In this document: in pieces, positions 34,516 to 43,740 of the stretch
How positions within the stretch are numbered: the first letter of the stretch is position 1
Layout: the number at the start of each line of letters is the position of its first letter
Origin: Pseudomonas sp. IAC-BECa141
Lineage (GTDB): Bacteria > Pseudomonadota > Gammaproteobacteria > Pseudomonadales > Pseudomonadaceae
DNA length: 64,000 nt
Assembly: GCF_020544405.1 (NCBI RefSeq)
Contig: NZ_CP065410.1
Location: 3,658,001 to 3,722,000, forward strand
Direction of reading: 5' to 3'
The notes under the pieces: generated by a model
Seen by the model: only the letters and a program-made list of their open reading frames with translations
Database searches by the model: none
Told to the model about the DNA's origin: nothing
Translations under genes and position numbers: made by a program

Positions 34516-36840
34516 CTACGCCACCGACGACGGGATCAGGTTGCTCGCCTCGGCGGCTTCGAGACGGATCGCCACGAACTTGGAGGTCGGTGTATAGGTG
34601 CGATCACCGTAGCTTTCCAGCGGCACCAGCGGGTTGGTTTCCGGGTAGTACGCGGCAGCCTGACCCGCTGGAATGTCGTAGGCGATCAATGTGAAACCGC
34701 TGACCCGACGCTCGCGTTCGTCGCCCCACAGCGCTACCAGATCGACCTTCTGCCCCGGTTCGAAACCGAGCCGGCGGATGTCCTGCTCGTTGGCGAACAC
34801 CACGTCGCGCATGCCGTAGACCCCGCGATAACGGTCGTCGAGGCCGTACAGCGTGGTGTTGTACTGATCGTGGGAGCGCATGGTTTGCAGAATCAGATGC
34901 GGTTTGACCGGCAGGTTGCGCACACCTTCGCTGATCAGATGCTCCGGCAGCACGCACGGGGTGAACTGGGCCTTGCCGGTTTCGGTTTTCCAGACCCGGT
35001 CGGACGCGTTGTTGCCAAGGTGGAAACCACCGGGGATCAACAACTTCTCGTTGAAATTTTCGAAGCCCGGAATCACGTCCGCGATCAGGTTGCGGATGCG
35101 ACCGTAGTCGCCCACTGCCCATTCCCAGTCGATCGGATGCTTGCCCAAGGTGGCGGCGGCGATCCCGGCAATGATCGCCGGCTCGGATTTCAGGTGCGCT
35201 GACTTCGGTTTCAACTGACCAAACGACAAGTGCACCATGCTGAAAGTGTCTTCCACCGTCACGCCTTGCGGGCCTTCGGCCTGGACGTCGATGTCGGTAC
35301 GGCCCAGGCACGGCAGGATCAGCGCGTCACGCCCGGTCACCAGATGGCTGCGGTTGAGCTTGGTCGAGATGTGCACGCTCAGGTCGAGTTTGCGCATCGC
35401 CGCGTGGGTGCGCGGAGTGTCCGGCGTGGCTTGGGCGAAATTGCCGCCCAGACCGATAAACACCTTGGCTTCGCCGCGCTCCATGGCACCAATCGCCATC
35501 ACCGTGTTGTGGCCGTGCATGCGCGGCACCTTGAAGTTGAAGCGTTTTTCCAGAGCGTCCATCAGCTCGGTCGGGGCCAGTTCGTTGATGCCCATCGTGC
35601 GGTCGCCCTGCACATTACTGTGGCCACGCACCGGCGACAGCCCGGCGCCCGGACGGCCGACGTTGCCGCGCAGCAGTTGCAGGTTGATGACTTCCTGCAG
35701 GGTCGACACCGAGTGCACGTGCTGGGTCAGGCCCATGGCCCAACACATGATCACGCTCCTGGCGCGGGCATACATGCGCGCGGCCAGTTCGATGTCATGC
35801 AGCGGCACGCCGGATTGCTCGACGATGTGCTCCCAACGGGTGGCATCGACTTCGGCCAGATAACTGTCGAGACCCGACGTGTGTTCGGCAATGAACGCGT
35901 GATCGAACACCGGTTCGCCGCCGGTGGCCTGGGCTTCACGCTCCCACTCCAGCAGGAATTTGGCCATGCCGCGAATCATCGCCATGTCGCCGCCCAAGGC
36001 TGGACGGAAGTACGCAGTATTGGTCGCTTCCCAGCCGTTGCTGAGCATTTCGATCGGGTTTTGCGGGTTCTGGAAACGCTCCAGCCCACGCTCCTTGAGC
36101 GGGTTGATGCACACCACTTGCGCGCCACGCTTCACCGCTTCACGCAGCGGTTCGAGCATGCGCGGGTGGTTGGTGCCGGGGTTCTGGCCGATCACGAAAA
36201 TCGCGTCGGCGTGGTGCAGGTCGTCATAGACCACCGTGCCTTTGCCGACACCCAGGCTCTCGCCCATGCTTACCGCACTGGCTTCGTGGCACATGTTCGA
36301 GCAGTCCGGGAAGTTGTTGGTGCCGTAGGCGCGGACGAACAACTGGTAGAGAAACGCTGCTTCGTTGCTGGCACGCCCCGAGGTATAGAACTCGGCCTCG
36401 TGGGGCGATTTCAGGCCTTTGAGGTGTTTGGCGATCAGCGCGAAAGCGTCATCCCAGGTAGTTTCCACATAGCGGTCGACCCGCGCGTCGTAGCGCATCG
36501 GATGGGTGATCCGCCCCTGATACTCGAGCCAGTAATCGCTTTGCTCGGCCAGGGTCGAAACTGTGTACTTGTTGAAGAACGCCGGATCGACCAGGCGGCC
36601 GGTGGCTTCCCAGTTCACCGCTTTGGCGCCGTTCTCGCAGAACTTCAGCATGCTCGCGCCGGGTGCTTCACCCCAGGCGCAACCGGGGCAGTCAAAGCCG
36701 CCGTTCTGGTTGGTCTTGAGCATGGCGCGGATGTTTTTCAGGGCGTTTTCACTGCCCAGCCAGTTCCTGGTGAGGCTGATCACAGCACCCCAACCCGCAG
36801 CGGCGCCCTTGTAGGGTTTGTAACGGTCGACTTGTGACAT
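34516..36840 (-). CDS. FdhF/YdeP-family molybdopterin oxidoreductase
   Basis: A 774-residue molybdoenzyme related to formate dehydrogenase H and E. coli YdeP. An N-terminal CPGCAWG (C51, C54) with a following cysteine (C68) would hold the Fe-S cluster. A Cys-His pair in CSNMCHEASAV (C184, H185) matches the position of the Mo-ligating residue in FdhH. Further family segments are GQNPGTNHPRMLEPLREAVK and LLRGNVGRPGAGLSPVRGHS. The substrate of YdeP proteins is not settled; acid resistance and formate oxidation have been proposed. It lies between the cio operon and moaA, a molybdenum-cofactor gene. Confidence 0.92.
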   Translation of the reverse strand: MSQVDRYKPYKGAAAGWGAVISLTRNWLGSENALKNIRAMLKTNQNGGFDCPGCAWGEAPGASMLKFCENGAKAVNWEATGRLVDPAFFNKYTVSTLAEQSDYWLEYQGRITHPMRYDARVDRYVETTWDDAFALIAKHLKGLKSPHEAEFYTSGRASNEAAFLYQLFVRAYGTNNFPDCSNMCHEASAVSMGESLGVGKGTVVYDDLHHADAIFVIGQNPGTNHPRMLEPLREAVKRGAQVVCINPLKERGLERFQNPQNPIEMLSNGWEATNTAYFRPALGGDMAMIRGMAKFLLEWEREAQATGGEPVFDHAFIAEHTSGLDSYLAEVDATRWEHIVEQSGVPLHDIELAARMYARARSVIMCWAMGLTQHVHSVSTLQEVINLQLLRGNVGRPGAGLSPVRGHSNVQGDRTMGINELAPTELMDALEKRFNFKVPRMHGHNTVMAIGAMERGEAKVFIGLGGNFAQATPDTPRTHAAMRKLDLSVHISTKLNRSHLVTGRDALILPCLGRTDIDVQAEGPQGVTVEDTFSMVHLSFGQLKPKSAHLKSEPAIIAGIAAATLGKHPIDWEWAVGDYGRIRNLIADVIPGFENFNEKLLIPGGFHLGNNASDRVWKTETGKAQFTPCVLPEHLISEGVRNLPVKPHLILQTMRSHDQYNTTLYGLDDRYRGVYGMRDVVFANEQDIRRLGFEPGQKVDLVALWGDERERRVSGFTLIAYDIPAGQAAAYYPETNPLVPLESYGDRTYTPTSKFVAIRLEAAEASNLIPSSVA

Positions 36841-37196
36841 GGGACTTCTCCATGACGATGCACACAGGCAAAAACCTGATCGGGTTTAAACAGCGACGAC
36901 TGACTTGAAGTTAAAAAAGCGGTCGTTTCGTTTGACGGGGCCAAGGATAGAAACCGCTGCAAAAACTTGTCTAATCGCTATTAATGACCGCGTTATCGAA
37001 AGCATCTATCACGGCTTTAAACCCTTTAAATACAGTCACTTGTAAAAACAGAGAGCGATAAAACCGGAAGAATTATTTCATCATCGACAGTATCAATCGG
37101 CCGGTCATTAAGAGTGATTGGACGTTGTCTCAAGTTGCTCATAACCTGCACCGACCCAATTCCTTCAATAGCGGATTTCACCCAAGCGAGGCTGTC
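36841..37196. promoter_or_regulatory. 356-base divergent control region, YdeP/moaA
   Basis: No gene is supported here. The region is A/T-rich compared with its surroundings. It holds an inverted 10-base pair TTAATGACCG (36981-36990) and CGGTCATTAA (37102-37111). The moaA start is preceded by CAAGCGAGGCTGTC. No ANR box (TTGAT-N4-ATCAA) or Fur-like site is seen. Confidence 0.5.
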
Positions 37197-38195
37197 ATGT
37201 CAGAGCGCGTCTTGATCGATGGTTACAACCGCCGCGTCGACTACCTGCGCATGTCCGTCACCGACCGCTGCGACTTTCGCTGCGTGTACTGCATGGCTGA
37301 AGACATGCAATTTCTGCCGCGCCAACGGGTGCTGACGCTGGAGGAGATCTATCAACTGGCGCAGAGCTTTGTCACGTTGGGCACCCGCAAGATTCGCCTG
37401 ACCGGGGGCGAGCCGCTGATTCGTCCCGGCGTCGTCGGTTTGTGCAAGCAGATCGCCGCCCTGCCCGGCCTGCGCGAACTGTGCCTGACCACCAACGGTT
37501 CGCAGCTCGGCAAACTCGCCAGTCCGCTGTTCGACGCCGGGGTCAAACGCCTCAACGTCAGCCTCGACAGCCTCGATGCCGAACGCTTCAAGCAGATGAC
37601 CCGAACCGGCGACCTGGCCCAGGTGATCGACGGCATCGACGCCGCGCGCGCCGCCGGTTTTACCCGCACTAAACTCAACTGCGTGGTGATGCAGGGCCGT
37701 AACGATCACGAGATCAACGACCTGGTGCAGTTCGCCATCGAGCGGGATCTGGACATTTCCTTCATCGAGGAAATGCCGCTGGGCATCATCAGCGAACACA
37801 GCCGTGCCGAGTCGTTCTTTTCCAGCAGCCAGGTGCGTGAAAAGATCGCCGAGCGTTACACCCTGATCGACTCCGCCGAGTCGACCCAGGGCCCGTCGCG
37901 CTACTGGCGGCTGGCCGAAGCGCCGCACATCCGGCTGGGGTTCATCTCGCCCCACAGCCACAACTTCTGCGGCACTTGCAACCGGGTGCGGCTGACCGTC
38001 GAGGGGCGTTTGCTACTGTGTCTGGGGAACGAGCATTCGGTGGATCTGAAAGCGGTGCTGCGGGCTCATCCGGGTCAACCGCAACGGCTGGAGAAAGCCA
38101 TCATCGAAGCGATGAAGCTCAAACCTTACCGGCACAACTTTGAAGTGAACGACGACGTGCAAGTGGTGCGTTTCATGAACATGACCGGCGGCTGA
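37197..38195 (+). CDS. moaA: GTP 3',8-cyclase, molybdenum cofactor biosynthesis protein A
   Basis: A 332-residue radical SAM enzyme for the first step of molybdopterin synthesis. The radical SAM cluster is CDFRCVYC (CxxxCxxC), the second cluster lies in [20 protein letters not shown], and the protein ends in the conserved Gly-Gly (MNMTGG). The ATG at 37197 fits the family start; the frame is open 24 codons further upstream. Its placement next to the YdeP-type molybdoenzyme suggests a dedicated cofactor supply, since moaA genes often exist in more than one copy. Confidence 0.95.
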   Translation: MSERVLIDGYNRRVDYLRMSVTDRCDFRCVYCMAEDMQFLPRQRVLTLEEIYQLAQSFVTLGTRKIRLTGGEPLIRPGVVGLCKQIAALPGLRELCLTTNGSQLGKLASPLFDAGVKRLNVSLDSLDAERFKQMTRTGDLAQVIDGIDAARAAGFTRTKLNCVVMQGRNDHEINDLVQFAIERDLDISFIEEMPLGIISEHSRAESFFSSSQVREKIAERYTLIDSAESTQGPSRYWRLAEAPHIRLGFISPHSHNFCGTCNRVRLTVEGRLLLCLGNEHSVDLKAVLRAHPGQPQRLEKAIIEAMKLKPYRHNFEVNDDVQVVRFMNMTGG

Positions 38196-38224
38196 TCCGC
38201 CACGTTTTCAAGGCAGAGAGCCGC

Positions 38225-39124
38225 ATGATCATCCGACCCAAGGTCAATCAATTCGCCATTCTCTTCACCCTCAAAGGCTCGATCGCCAAGCGCATCGCCC
38301 TGCGCACCCTGATGGTCACGCTGCTGGCGTCGGGCATCGTGCTGGTGGAAATGCTCCACCCGAGCAACTTCACCAAGGTCAACGCCACGCCATTTACCTT
38401 GCTCGGTCTGTCGCTGTCGATCTTCATGAACTTTCGCAACAACGCCTGTTACGACCGCTGGTACGAAGCGCGCAAGGCCTGGGGCGAAGTGATCGTGCAT
38501 GTGCGCTCGGTGATTCGCGAAACCCATGTGATCCGCGAGTCGGCGCAACGCCGCTTGCTGTTGCTCAACCTCTGCGGTTTTGCCCACGCCTTGAATGCTC
38601 GGCTGCGCCGGGAAAACGAAGCTGCCGCCAGTGCCGAATGGATCACGCCGCAACACGATGCGCAGGTGCCGGACTACAGCGGACGCATCCTGCAAACCGT
38701 CGGCCAGCAATGTTCCGATTTGCATCAAACAGGCGATCTCAGCGAATGGCGCTACATGCTGCTGGCCAATCACCTGACCAGCCTGACCCAGGCGCAGGCG
38801 GTGTGCGAGCGGATCAAGAACACGCCGCTGCCCTTCCCCTACACCTTGCTGCTGCACCGCACGATTTACCTGTTCTGCATCCTGCTACCGTTCGCCATGG
38901 CCGAACCACTGGGCTGGCTGACGCCGCTGTTTACGGCGATTGTCAGCTACACCTTCTTCGGCCTGGATGCGATTGCCGATGAGCTGGAAGACCCGTTCGG
39001 CCGGGATGAAAACGATTTGCCGACCGATGCACTGGTGCGCAGCATCGAGCGCGATATTCTGGCGGAACTCGGCGTCGAGCCTTTGCCGCCAGCGCTGAAG
39101 CCCGTCGACTACGTACTCAGCTGA
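38225..39124 (+). CDS. bestrophin-like anion channel (YneE family)
   Basis: A 299-residue membrane protein of the bestrophin/UPF0187 family. Signature segments are FTLLGLSLSIFMNFRNNACYDRW, WYEARKAWGEVIVHVRSVIRE and, near the end, PFGRDENDLPTDALVRSIE. Four membrane helices are evident. Bacterial members form pentameric ion channels. It starts 29 bases after moaA, preceded by AGGCAGAGAGCCGC, so it may be co-transcribed, although no functional link is known. Confidence 0.9.
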   Translation: MIIRPKVNQFAILFTLKGSIAKRIALRTLMVTLLASGIVLVEMLHPSNFTKVNATPFTLLGLSLSIFMNFRNNACYDRWYEARKAWGEVIVHVRSVIRETHVIRESAQRRLLLLNLCGFAHALNARLRRENEAAASAEWITPQHDAQVPDYSGRILQTVGQQCSDLHQTGDLSEWRYMLLANHLTSLTQAQAVCERIKNTPLPFPYTLLLHRTIYLFCILLPFAMAEPLGWLTPLFTAIVSYTFFGLDAIADELEDPFGRDENDLPTDALVRSIERDILAELGVEPLPPALKPVDYVLS

Positions 39125-39170
39125 CGGAACTCCGATCCTGTGGGATTGAGGGTGTTCAAAGGGCCTTTGG

Positions 39171-40457
39171 TTAATCCAGATGCGCCCAGGTCATGCGGAA
39201 CGACGCGCCACCCCACGGTGAATCGCCGACCTCGACCTGCCCGCCATGGGATTGCGACACTCGCCGCACCAGCGCCAGACCAAGGCCGAAGCCGCCCGTG
39301 CGGCGGTCGCGACTGGCGTCCAGGCGCGAGAACGGTTCGAAGATTTTCTCCCGACCTGCCAGCGGCACGCCCGGTCCGTCGTCATTGACCTGCACTTCGT
39401 ATTGATCGCCGACGCGCACCAGCGACACCTCGACCCGCTGCTCGGCATAACGAATGGCGTTGCGCAGCAGATTGATCACCGCCCGCGCCATGAAGCGCGG
39501 TTCGATCCGCACTTCATCAACCCGGCAATCAACGATCAACAGCTGAACCCCGGCCGCCTCGGCTTCCAGCGCCACACTGCCGACCACGCTGTCGAGCCAG
39601 TTGGCCGCTTGAATATTCTCGCGGGTGATTACCGTCGCTCCGCGTTCGAGGCTGGCGTAGGTCAGCAGTTCGGAGACCATTTCCTCCAGCTCGCCAAGGT
39701 CGGCGTACATGTCGGCGATCAGTTCGCGGTTCTGGCTGGCGTCCGGTTGCTGCTTGAGCTGATCGAGTTCGAACGACAACCGGGCAATCGGCGTGCGCAG
39801 TTCGTGGGAGACCGCGTTGGTCAGTTCGCGCTGATTGGCTATCAAGCCTTCGATACGCGCCGCCATCAGGTTGAAGTGGCCGGCCAGGTCGCGGATGTTC
39901 GAGCGTTTGGACAGCTGGATCCGTACCGAGAGGTCGTTGTCGCCGAAGCGCTCGGCGGCCAGTCGCAGTTTTTCCAGATCGCGCCAGTGCGGACGCACCC
40001 AGAAGTACAAAACGATACCGAGCAGCACCGCCAGCATCATGTAGGCCCCGGCAATGTAGAACGGCATCAGGCTCGGCTCGGGCGGCAATTTGATGCTGAG
40101 CAGCTGTGAACCACCGTCGATGTTGCTGATGAACTGGGTGTAATCGTCGCGAATCACCAACAGATCCTTGGCCAGCTCGGCTTTTTCCTGATCGTTGAGG
40201 TTCAACTGGTCAGCCTCGACCAGACTCAACGTCAGCCCATAGTGTGGCCGCAATGCCTCCAGTTGCGCCTCGCGCGCAACACCCTGCTGGTCGCGCATGT
40301 GTTCGACCAGCGACCATGCCTGACCGCGTACCGCCTCGCGGTTGTAGGCCTGCATCTGGTTGTCGAGCAATGCGTTGAAGGTGTGCTCGACGGTTTGCAG
40401 CGCCGCCACCAGCCCGACGGTCATCACCAGAAACAGCCCGAGAAATAACCGCAGCAT
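39171..40457 (-). CDS. RstB-like sensor histidine kinase
   Basis: A 428-residue kinase with TM1 at about residues 3-22 and TM2 at about 134-152. The periplasmic loop of about 110 residues, HAMP, and the H-box AVSHELRTPIARLSFELDQL with phospho-acceptor H218 follow. The ATPase domain shows NLLRNAIRYAEQ, DDGPGVPLAGREK and GGFGLGLALVRRVSQSHGG. Sequence and layout are of the RstB group, and the partner regulator ends immediately before this start with no gap. The signal is not known here; RstAB homologues respond to envelope or ion conditions. Confidence 0.91.
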   Translation of the reverse strand: MLRLFLGLFLVMTVGLVAALQTVEHTFNALLDNQMQAYNREAVRGQAWSLVEHMRDQQGVAREAQLEALRPHYGLTLSLVEADQLNLNDQEKAELAKDLLVIRDDYTQFISNIDGGSQLLSIKLPPEPSLMPFYIAGAYMMLAVLLGIVLYFWVRPHWRDLEKLRLAAERFGDNDLSVRIQLSKRSNIRDLAGHFNLMAARIEGLIANQRELTNAVSHELRTPIARLSFELDQLKQQPDASQNRELIADMYADLGELEEMVSELLTYASLERGATVITRENIQAANWLDSVVGSVALEAEAAGVQLLIVDCRVDEVRIEPRFMARAVINLLRNAIRYAEQRVEVSLVRVGDQYEVQVNDDGPGVPLAGREKIFEPFSRLDASRDRRTGGFGLGLALVRRVSQSHGGQVEVGDSPWGGASFRMTWAHLD

Positions 40458-41165
40458 CTACAACTCCCACGCGAACGGATTGAACAGATAACCCTTGCCC
40501 CACACGGTCTTGATGCACACCGGCTCACGCGGGTTGTCCTTGAGTTTGTTGCGCAACTTGCTGATGTACACGTCGACGCTGCGATTGAGGCCATCGAAGG
40601 CGATGCCGCGCATGCGGTTGAGAATGTCATCGCGTGACAGGATGTTGCCGGCGGCACTGGCCAGCAGCCACAGCAGTTCGAATTCCATGGTGGTCAGTTC
40701 GATCGGCTCGCCCGCCAGACGCACTTCACGGCAACTGCGGTCGATGATCAGGTTGCCGAACTCCAGCGAGCTGACCACACCGCTTTCCGGTACTTGCCGG
40801 CGTTGCAGGGCCCGCAGGCGTGCGAGCAGAACAGGCGGTTTGATCGGTTTGATCACATAGTCATCGGCGCCAGACTCCAGGCCCAGAATATGGTCGACGT
40901 CATCTTCCTTGGCGGTCAGGATGACGATCGGCGTGTCCGACACGCTGCGGATTTCCCGGCACACGTGCAGTCCACTCTGCCCCGGCAGCATCAGGTCGAG
41001 CACCACGACTTTGGGCCTGAATTCAAGAAACGCGGCCACGGCCAGATCGCCGCGATGCACCGTGCGCACATCAAAGCCGTGTTGTTCGAGAAAGTGGGCG
41101 ATCAGTGCGGCCAGCCGCTCATCGTCTTCCACCAGCAGGACTCTGCCAAAACCCAGGTTATCCAT
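40458..41165 (-). CDS. RstA-like response regulator
   Basis: A 235-residue OmpR-family regulator. Acidic residues E13, D14, D15, phospho-acceptor D57 (VVVLDLMLPGQ) and DDYVIKPIKPPVLLARLRA are visible. The C-terminal winged helix (ELTTMEFELLWLLASAAGNI, KTVWGKGYLFNPFAW) is of the RstA kind. The ATG at 41165 is preferred. It is followed directly by the kinase gene on the same strand. A terminator for the upstream miaE gene separates the two units. Confidence 0.92.
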   Translation of the reverse strand: MDNLGFGRVLLVEDDERLAALIAHFLEQHGFDVRTVHRGDLAVAAFLEFRPKVVVLDLMLPGQSGLHVCREIRSVSDTPIVILTAKEDDVDHILGLESGADDYVIKPIKPPVLLARLRALQRRQVPESGVVSSLEFGNLIIDRSCREVRLAGEPIELTTMEFELLWLLASAAGNILSRDDILNRMRGIAFDGLNRSVDVYISKLRNKLKDNPREPVCIKTVWGKGYLFNPFAWEL

Positions 41166-41244
41166 AACGACCGCCGCCAACCGCTTTGTGAAGTGGGCGA
41201 CATTATGCGGGCATTCAATGGCGAGTCGTTTACGCCAGGCAGCA

Positions 41245-41269
41245 AAAACCGGCCTCTGGGGCCGGTTTT
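41245..41269 (-). terminator. rho-independent terminator of miaE
   Basis: AAAACCGGCC and GGCCGGTTTT form a 10-bp stem around TCTGG, with A and T runs. It lies past the miaE stop on the minus strand. Confidence 0.85.
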
Positions 41270-41305
41270 CGTTGATGTTTCATACTCTTAAGAGTTTTTA
41301 ACAAT

Positions 41306-41914
41306 TCATGCCGCGACGGGTACGCCGCTGTGGAAACGGAATTCTTCGTCCGGGGACTCGATCAGATCCTGCTCGGCGGCGCGGACTTTTTCGATCACTT
41401 GAGCGATGTCCCCGGCGTCGCCGTACTGGTAGGCCAGTTTCAGGTAACCCTGGAAATGCCGGGCCTCGCTTTTCAGCAGGCCGAAGTAGAACTTGCCGAG
41501 TTCTTCGTCCAGATGCGGCACCAGCGCTTCGAAACGCTCGCAACTGCGCGCTTCGATGAAGGCGCCGACCACCAGGGTGTCGACCAGTTTGACCGGTTCG
41601 TGGCTGCGCACCACTTTGCGCAGGCTGGAAGCATAACGGCCGGCATGCAGCTGACGCAGTTCGATCTTGCGCCGCTTCATGATGCGCATCACCTGCTCGT
41701 GGTGCACCAGCTCTTCCCGGGCCAGACGCGACATCATGTTGATCAGATCGACATGGGAATGGTACTTGGCGATCAGGCTCAACGCGGTGCTGGCGGCCTT
41801 GAACTCGCAGTTCTTGTGGTCGATCAGCAGGGTTTCCTGATCGGCCAGCGCGGCCTGGACCCAGGCGTCAGGCGTGCGGCAACCAAGGAATTCGTGGATT
41901 TCGGGAAGGATCAT
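41306..41914 (-). CDS. miaE: tRNA 2-methylthio-N6-isopentenyl adenosine-37 hydroxylase
   Basis: A 202-residue di-iron monooxygenase acting on the modified adenosine 37 of tRNA. Ferritin-like iron-binding segments are visible: EFKAASTALSLIAKYHSHVD, LAREELVHHEQVMRIMKRR (ExxH), VVGAFIEARSCERFEAL and FGLLKSEARHFQGYLKLA (ExxH). The ATG at 41914 gives MILPEIHEFLGCRTPDAW, the family start; an in-frame TTG lies five codons upstream. The enzyme needs oxygen and is therefore active under aerobic growth. The length is typical. Confidence 0.94.
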   Translation of the reverse strand: MILPEIHEFLGCRTPDAWVQAALADQETLLIDHKNCEFKAASTALSLIAKYHSHVDLINMMSRLAREELVHHEQVMRIMKRRKIELRQLHAGRYASSLRKVVRSHEPVKLVDTLVVGAFIEARSCERFEALVPHLDEELGKFYFGLLKSEARHFQGYLKLAYQYGDAGDIAQVIEKVRAAEQDLIESPDEEFRFHSGVPVAA

Positions 41915-41991
41915 GGGGCTCACGGTCAAAAGGTGTTCGAGCGAAGGGCGCCGATTATACCGGCCTGCCCGCAGACCACCAGCGGCCTGCG

Positions 41992-42034
41992 TTGATATGC
42001 ATCAAGTCGCAGACGGATGCGCAGCAACTATAGT
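41992..42034 (+). promoter_or_regulatory. ANR/FNR box and -10 element of the universal stress gene
   Basis: TTGATATGCATCAA (41992-42005) is a perfect match to the FNR/ANR consensus TTGAT-N4-ATCAA. A -10-like TATAGT lies at 42029-42034. The box centre is about 42 bases before the predicted transcription start near 42041, the class II activator position. The gene begins at 42074. Confidence 0.8.
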
Positions 42035-42073
42035 TGTGCAACGCCGTGCCTTTTCATTGCTGGAGACTCACTC

Positions 42074-42937
42074 ATGCAAGCCATTCGCAGCATTCTGGTG
42101 GTCATCGAACCCGAACACGCGGAAAGCCTGGCGCTCAAGCGCGCCAAGCTGATCGCCGGGGTGACCCAGGCCCATCTGCACCTGCTGGTCTGCGACAAGA
42201 AGCACGATCACGCCGGCATGCTCAGCGTGCTCAAGGCCGCGCTGTTGGCGGATGGCTACAGCGTCACCACCGAGCAGGCGTGGAACGAGAGCCTGCACGA
42301 AACCATCATCGACGTACAGCAGGCCGAAGGCTGCGGGCTGGTGATCAAACAGCACTTCCCCGACAGTCCGCTGAAAAAGGCCCTGCTGACCCCGGCAGAC
42401 TGGAAACTCCTGCGCCACTGCCCGACTCCGGTGCTGCTGGTGAAAACCTCCGCCTCCTGGAAAGACCGAGTGATTCTGGCCGCTGTCGATGTAGGCAATG
42501 CCGATGGCGAACACCGCCACCTGCACACCACCATCATCGACCACGGTTATGACATCGCCAGTCTGGCCAAAGGGCATCTGCACGTGATTACCGCCCATCC
42601 GTCACCGATGCTGTCGGCGGCCGACCCGACCTTCCAGCTCAAGGAAAGCATCGAGGCGCGCTATCGCGAGCAATGCCGGGCGTTTCAGGCTGAATTCGAC
42701 ATTGATGACGCTCACCTGCACGTCGAGGAAGGACCGGCGGATGTGCTGATTCCGTTCATGGCGCACAAGCTGCAGGCGGCGGTGACCGTGATTGGCACCG
42801 TGGCGCGCAGCGGGGTATCCGGGGCGTTGATCGGCAACACGGCCGAACAGGTGCTGGATCAGCTGGAGAGTGATGTACTGGTGCTCAAGCCGCAGGAGGT
42901 TGAAGACCATTTGGTCGAGTTGGCGGTCAAGCATTAA
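42074..42937 (+). CDS. universal stress protein, tandem UspA domains
   Basis: A 287-residue protein with two UspA-like domains: residues 1-140 (MQAIRSILVVIEPEHAESLA to CPTPVLLVK) and 145-275 (WKDRVILAAVDVGNADGEHR to GNTAEQVLDQLESDVLVLKP). The ATP-binding glycines (GTVARSGVSGALIGNTAEQV) are clear in the second domain only. The UspE-like arrangement is common among pseudomonad stress proteins induced at low oxygen. The ATG at 42074 follows CTGGAGACTCACTC. The ANR box upstream predicts induction at low oxygen. Confidence 0.9.
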   Translation: MQAIRSILVVIEPEHAESLALKRAKLIAGVTQAHLHLLVCDKKHDHAGMLSVLKAALLADGYSVTTEQAWNESLHETIIDVQQAEGCGLVIKQHFPDSPLKKALLTPADWKLLRHCPTPVLLVKTSASWKDRVILAAVDVGNADGEHRHLHTTIIDHGYDIASLAKGHLHVITAHPSPMLSAADPTFQLKESIEARYREQCRAFQAEFDIDDAHLHVEEGPADVLIPFMAHKLQAAVTVIGTVARSGVSGALIGNTAEQVLDQLESDVLVLKPQEVEDHLVELAVKH

Positions 42938-42961
42938 GGCCTTCGGTGCCTGAACCGGCCC

Positions 42962-43052
42962 CTTCGCGAGCAAGTCGAATCGTCGCACCGTCGCTCCCGC
43001 AGTGGTTTTGTGAACGACATTAATCCAATGTGGGAGCAGCTTGCTCGCGAAG
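42962..43052. repeat. REPIN (inverted REP pair)
   Basis: Outer arms CTTCGCGAGCAA and TTGCTCGCGAAG flank two REP units in opposite orientation. The left unit carries the variant word GTCGAATCGTCGCACCG seen (inverted) in the element inside the GMC gene end. Confidence 0.88.
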
Positions 43053-43062
43053 CTTTTGAACT

Positions 43063-43533
43063 TCAGTCGCCGAGGGCGTCCTTGAGGAAACCGGGCGCGA
43101 TGTAGCGCTGATAGTGCGCTTCCGACAGCAGGAAAAATTCCCGATCAATGGCATCGCGCAGTTCCGGCAGGTTCCAGTCGCGAAACTCCGGCAGCAATAC
43201 CATCCCGTAGGCTTCCAGATTAATGATCACCCGCGCGCCCCGGGCGATCAGTTGATAAGCCCAGCAATATTCCGACTGATGCGGCACGAAGCGGATCTTG
43301 CGCTGTTCCAGCTGATGGCGCAGGCGCGCCGGATCGAAGACCTCGACCTTGCTGGCCATCACTTGTGACAGCAATTGCTCGAGACGCAGCCAGACCGCGC
43401 GCTTTTCTTCCTCGTTGTAACCGTTCCAGTGGATCACTTCGTGGTGGAAACGCTTGCAGCCACGGCACACCAGATCACCGTAAACGGTAGAGCAGAGGCC
43501 GACGCAGGGGGTCTTGATGGTCTGATTGGGCAT
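43063..43533 (-). CDS. DUF1289 domain protein
   Basis: A 156-residue protein. The N-terminal DUF1289 motif is seen as TPCVGLCSTVYGDLVCRGCKRF, a small cysteine cluster (CxxxC...CxxC) that may bind metal. It is followed by the family word IHWNGYNEEEKRAVWLRLEQ and a longer C-terminal region specific to pseudomonads. The ATG at 43533 gives MPNQTIKTPCVG; the upstream extension in the same frame is not supported. Function unknown. Confidence 0.88.
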   Translation of the reverse strand: MPNQTIKTPCVGLCSTVYGDLVCRGCKRFHHEVIHWNGYNEEEKRAVWLRLEQLLSQVMASKVEVFDPARLRHQLEQRKIRFVPHQSEYCWAYQLIARGARVIINLEAYGMVLLPEFRDWNLPELRDAIDREFFLLSEAHYQRYIAPGFLKDALGD

Positions 43534-43740
43534 AAATGGGCAAAACACTTGAAACGCGGAACAGGTCGGCATGTTAGCCCTTTGTCCGCCATTCATCACC
43601 CCTCAAACGTCAGGGGCAAGCGCTGGATCGGGGTTTGGCCCGATGGCGCACAACGCCACCAAAGTCCAATAGAGCGCGACTTACCTTTAAATTTTTTTTG
43701 CCGTAGAATCAGCCAGCCTTTTTAGGCGCCAATGTCCGTT
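43534..43740. promoter_or_regulatory. upstream region and probable promoter of acnB
   Basis: The first ~160 bases show nothing I can name. TAGAAT at 43704-43709 is a plausible -10 element, with a weak -35 candidate (TTACCT, 43681-43686) at 17 bases. Transcription from here would give a leader of about 285 bases. Confidence 0.45.

Noticed and set aside
32994..36837. Long plus-strand frames opposite cioA and the YdeP-type gene
   Set aside because: These are antisense shadows of clear CioA and molybdoenzyme sequences.
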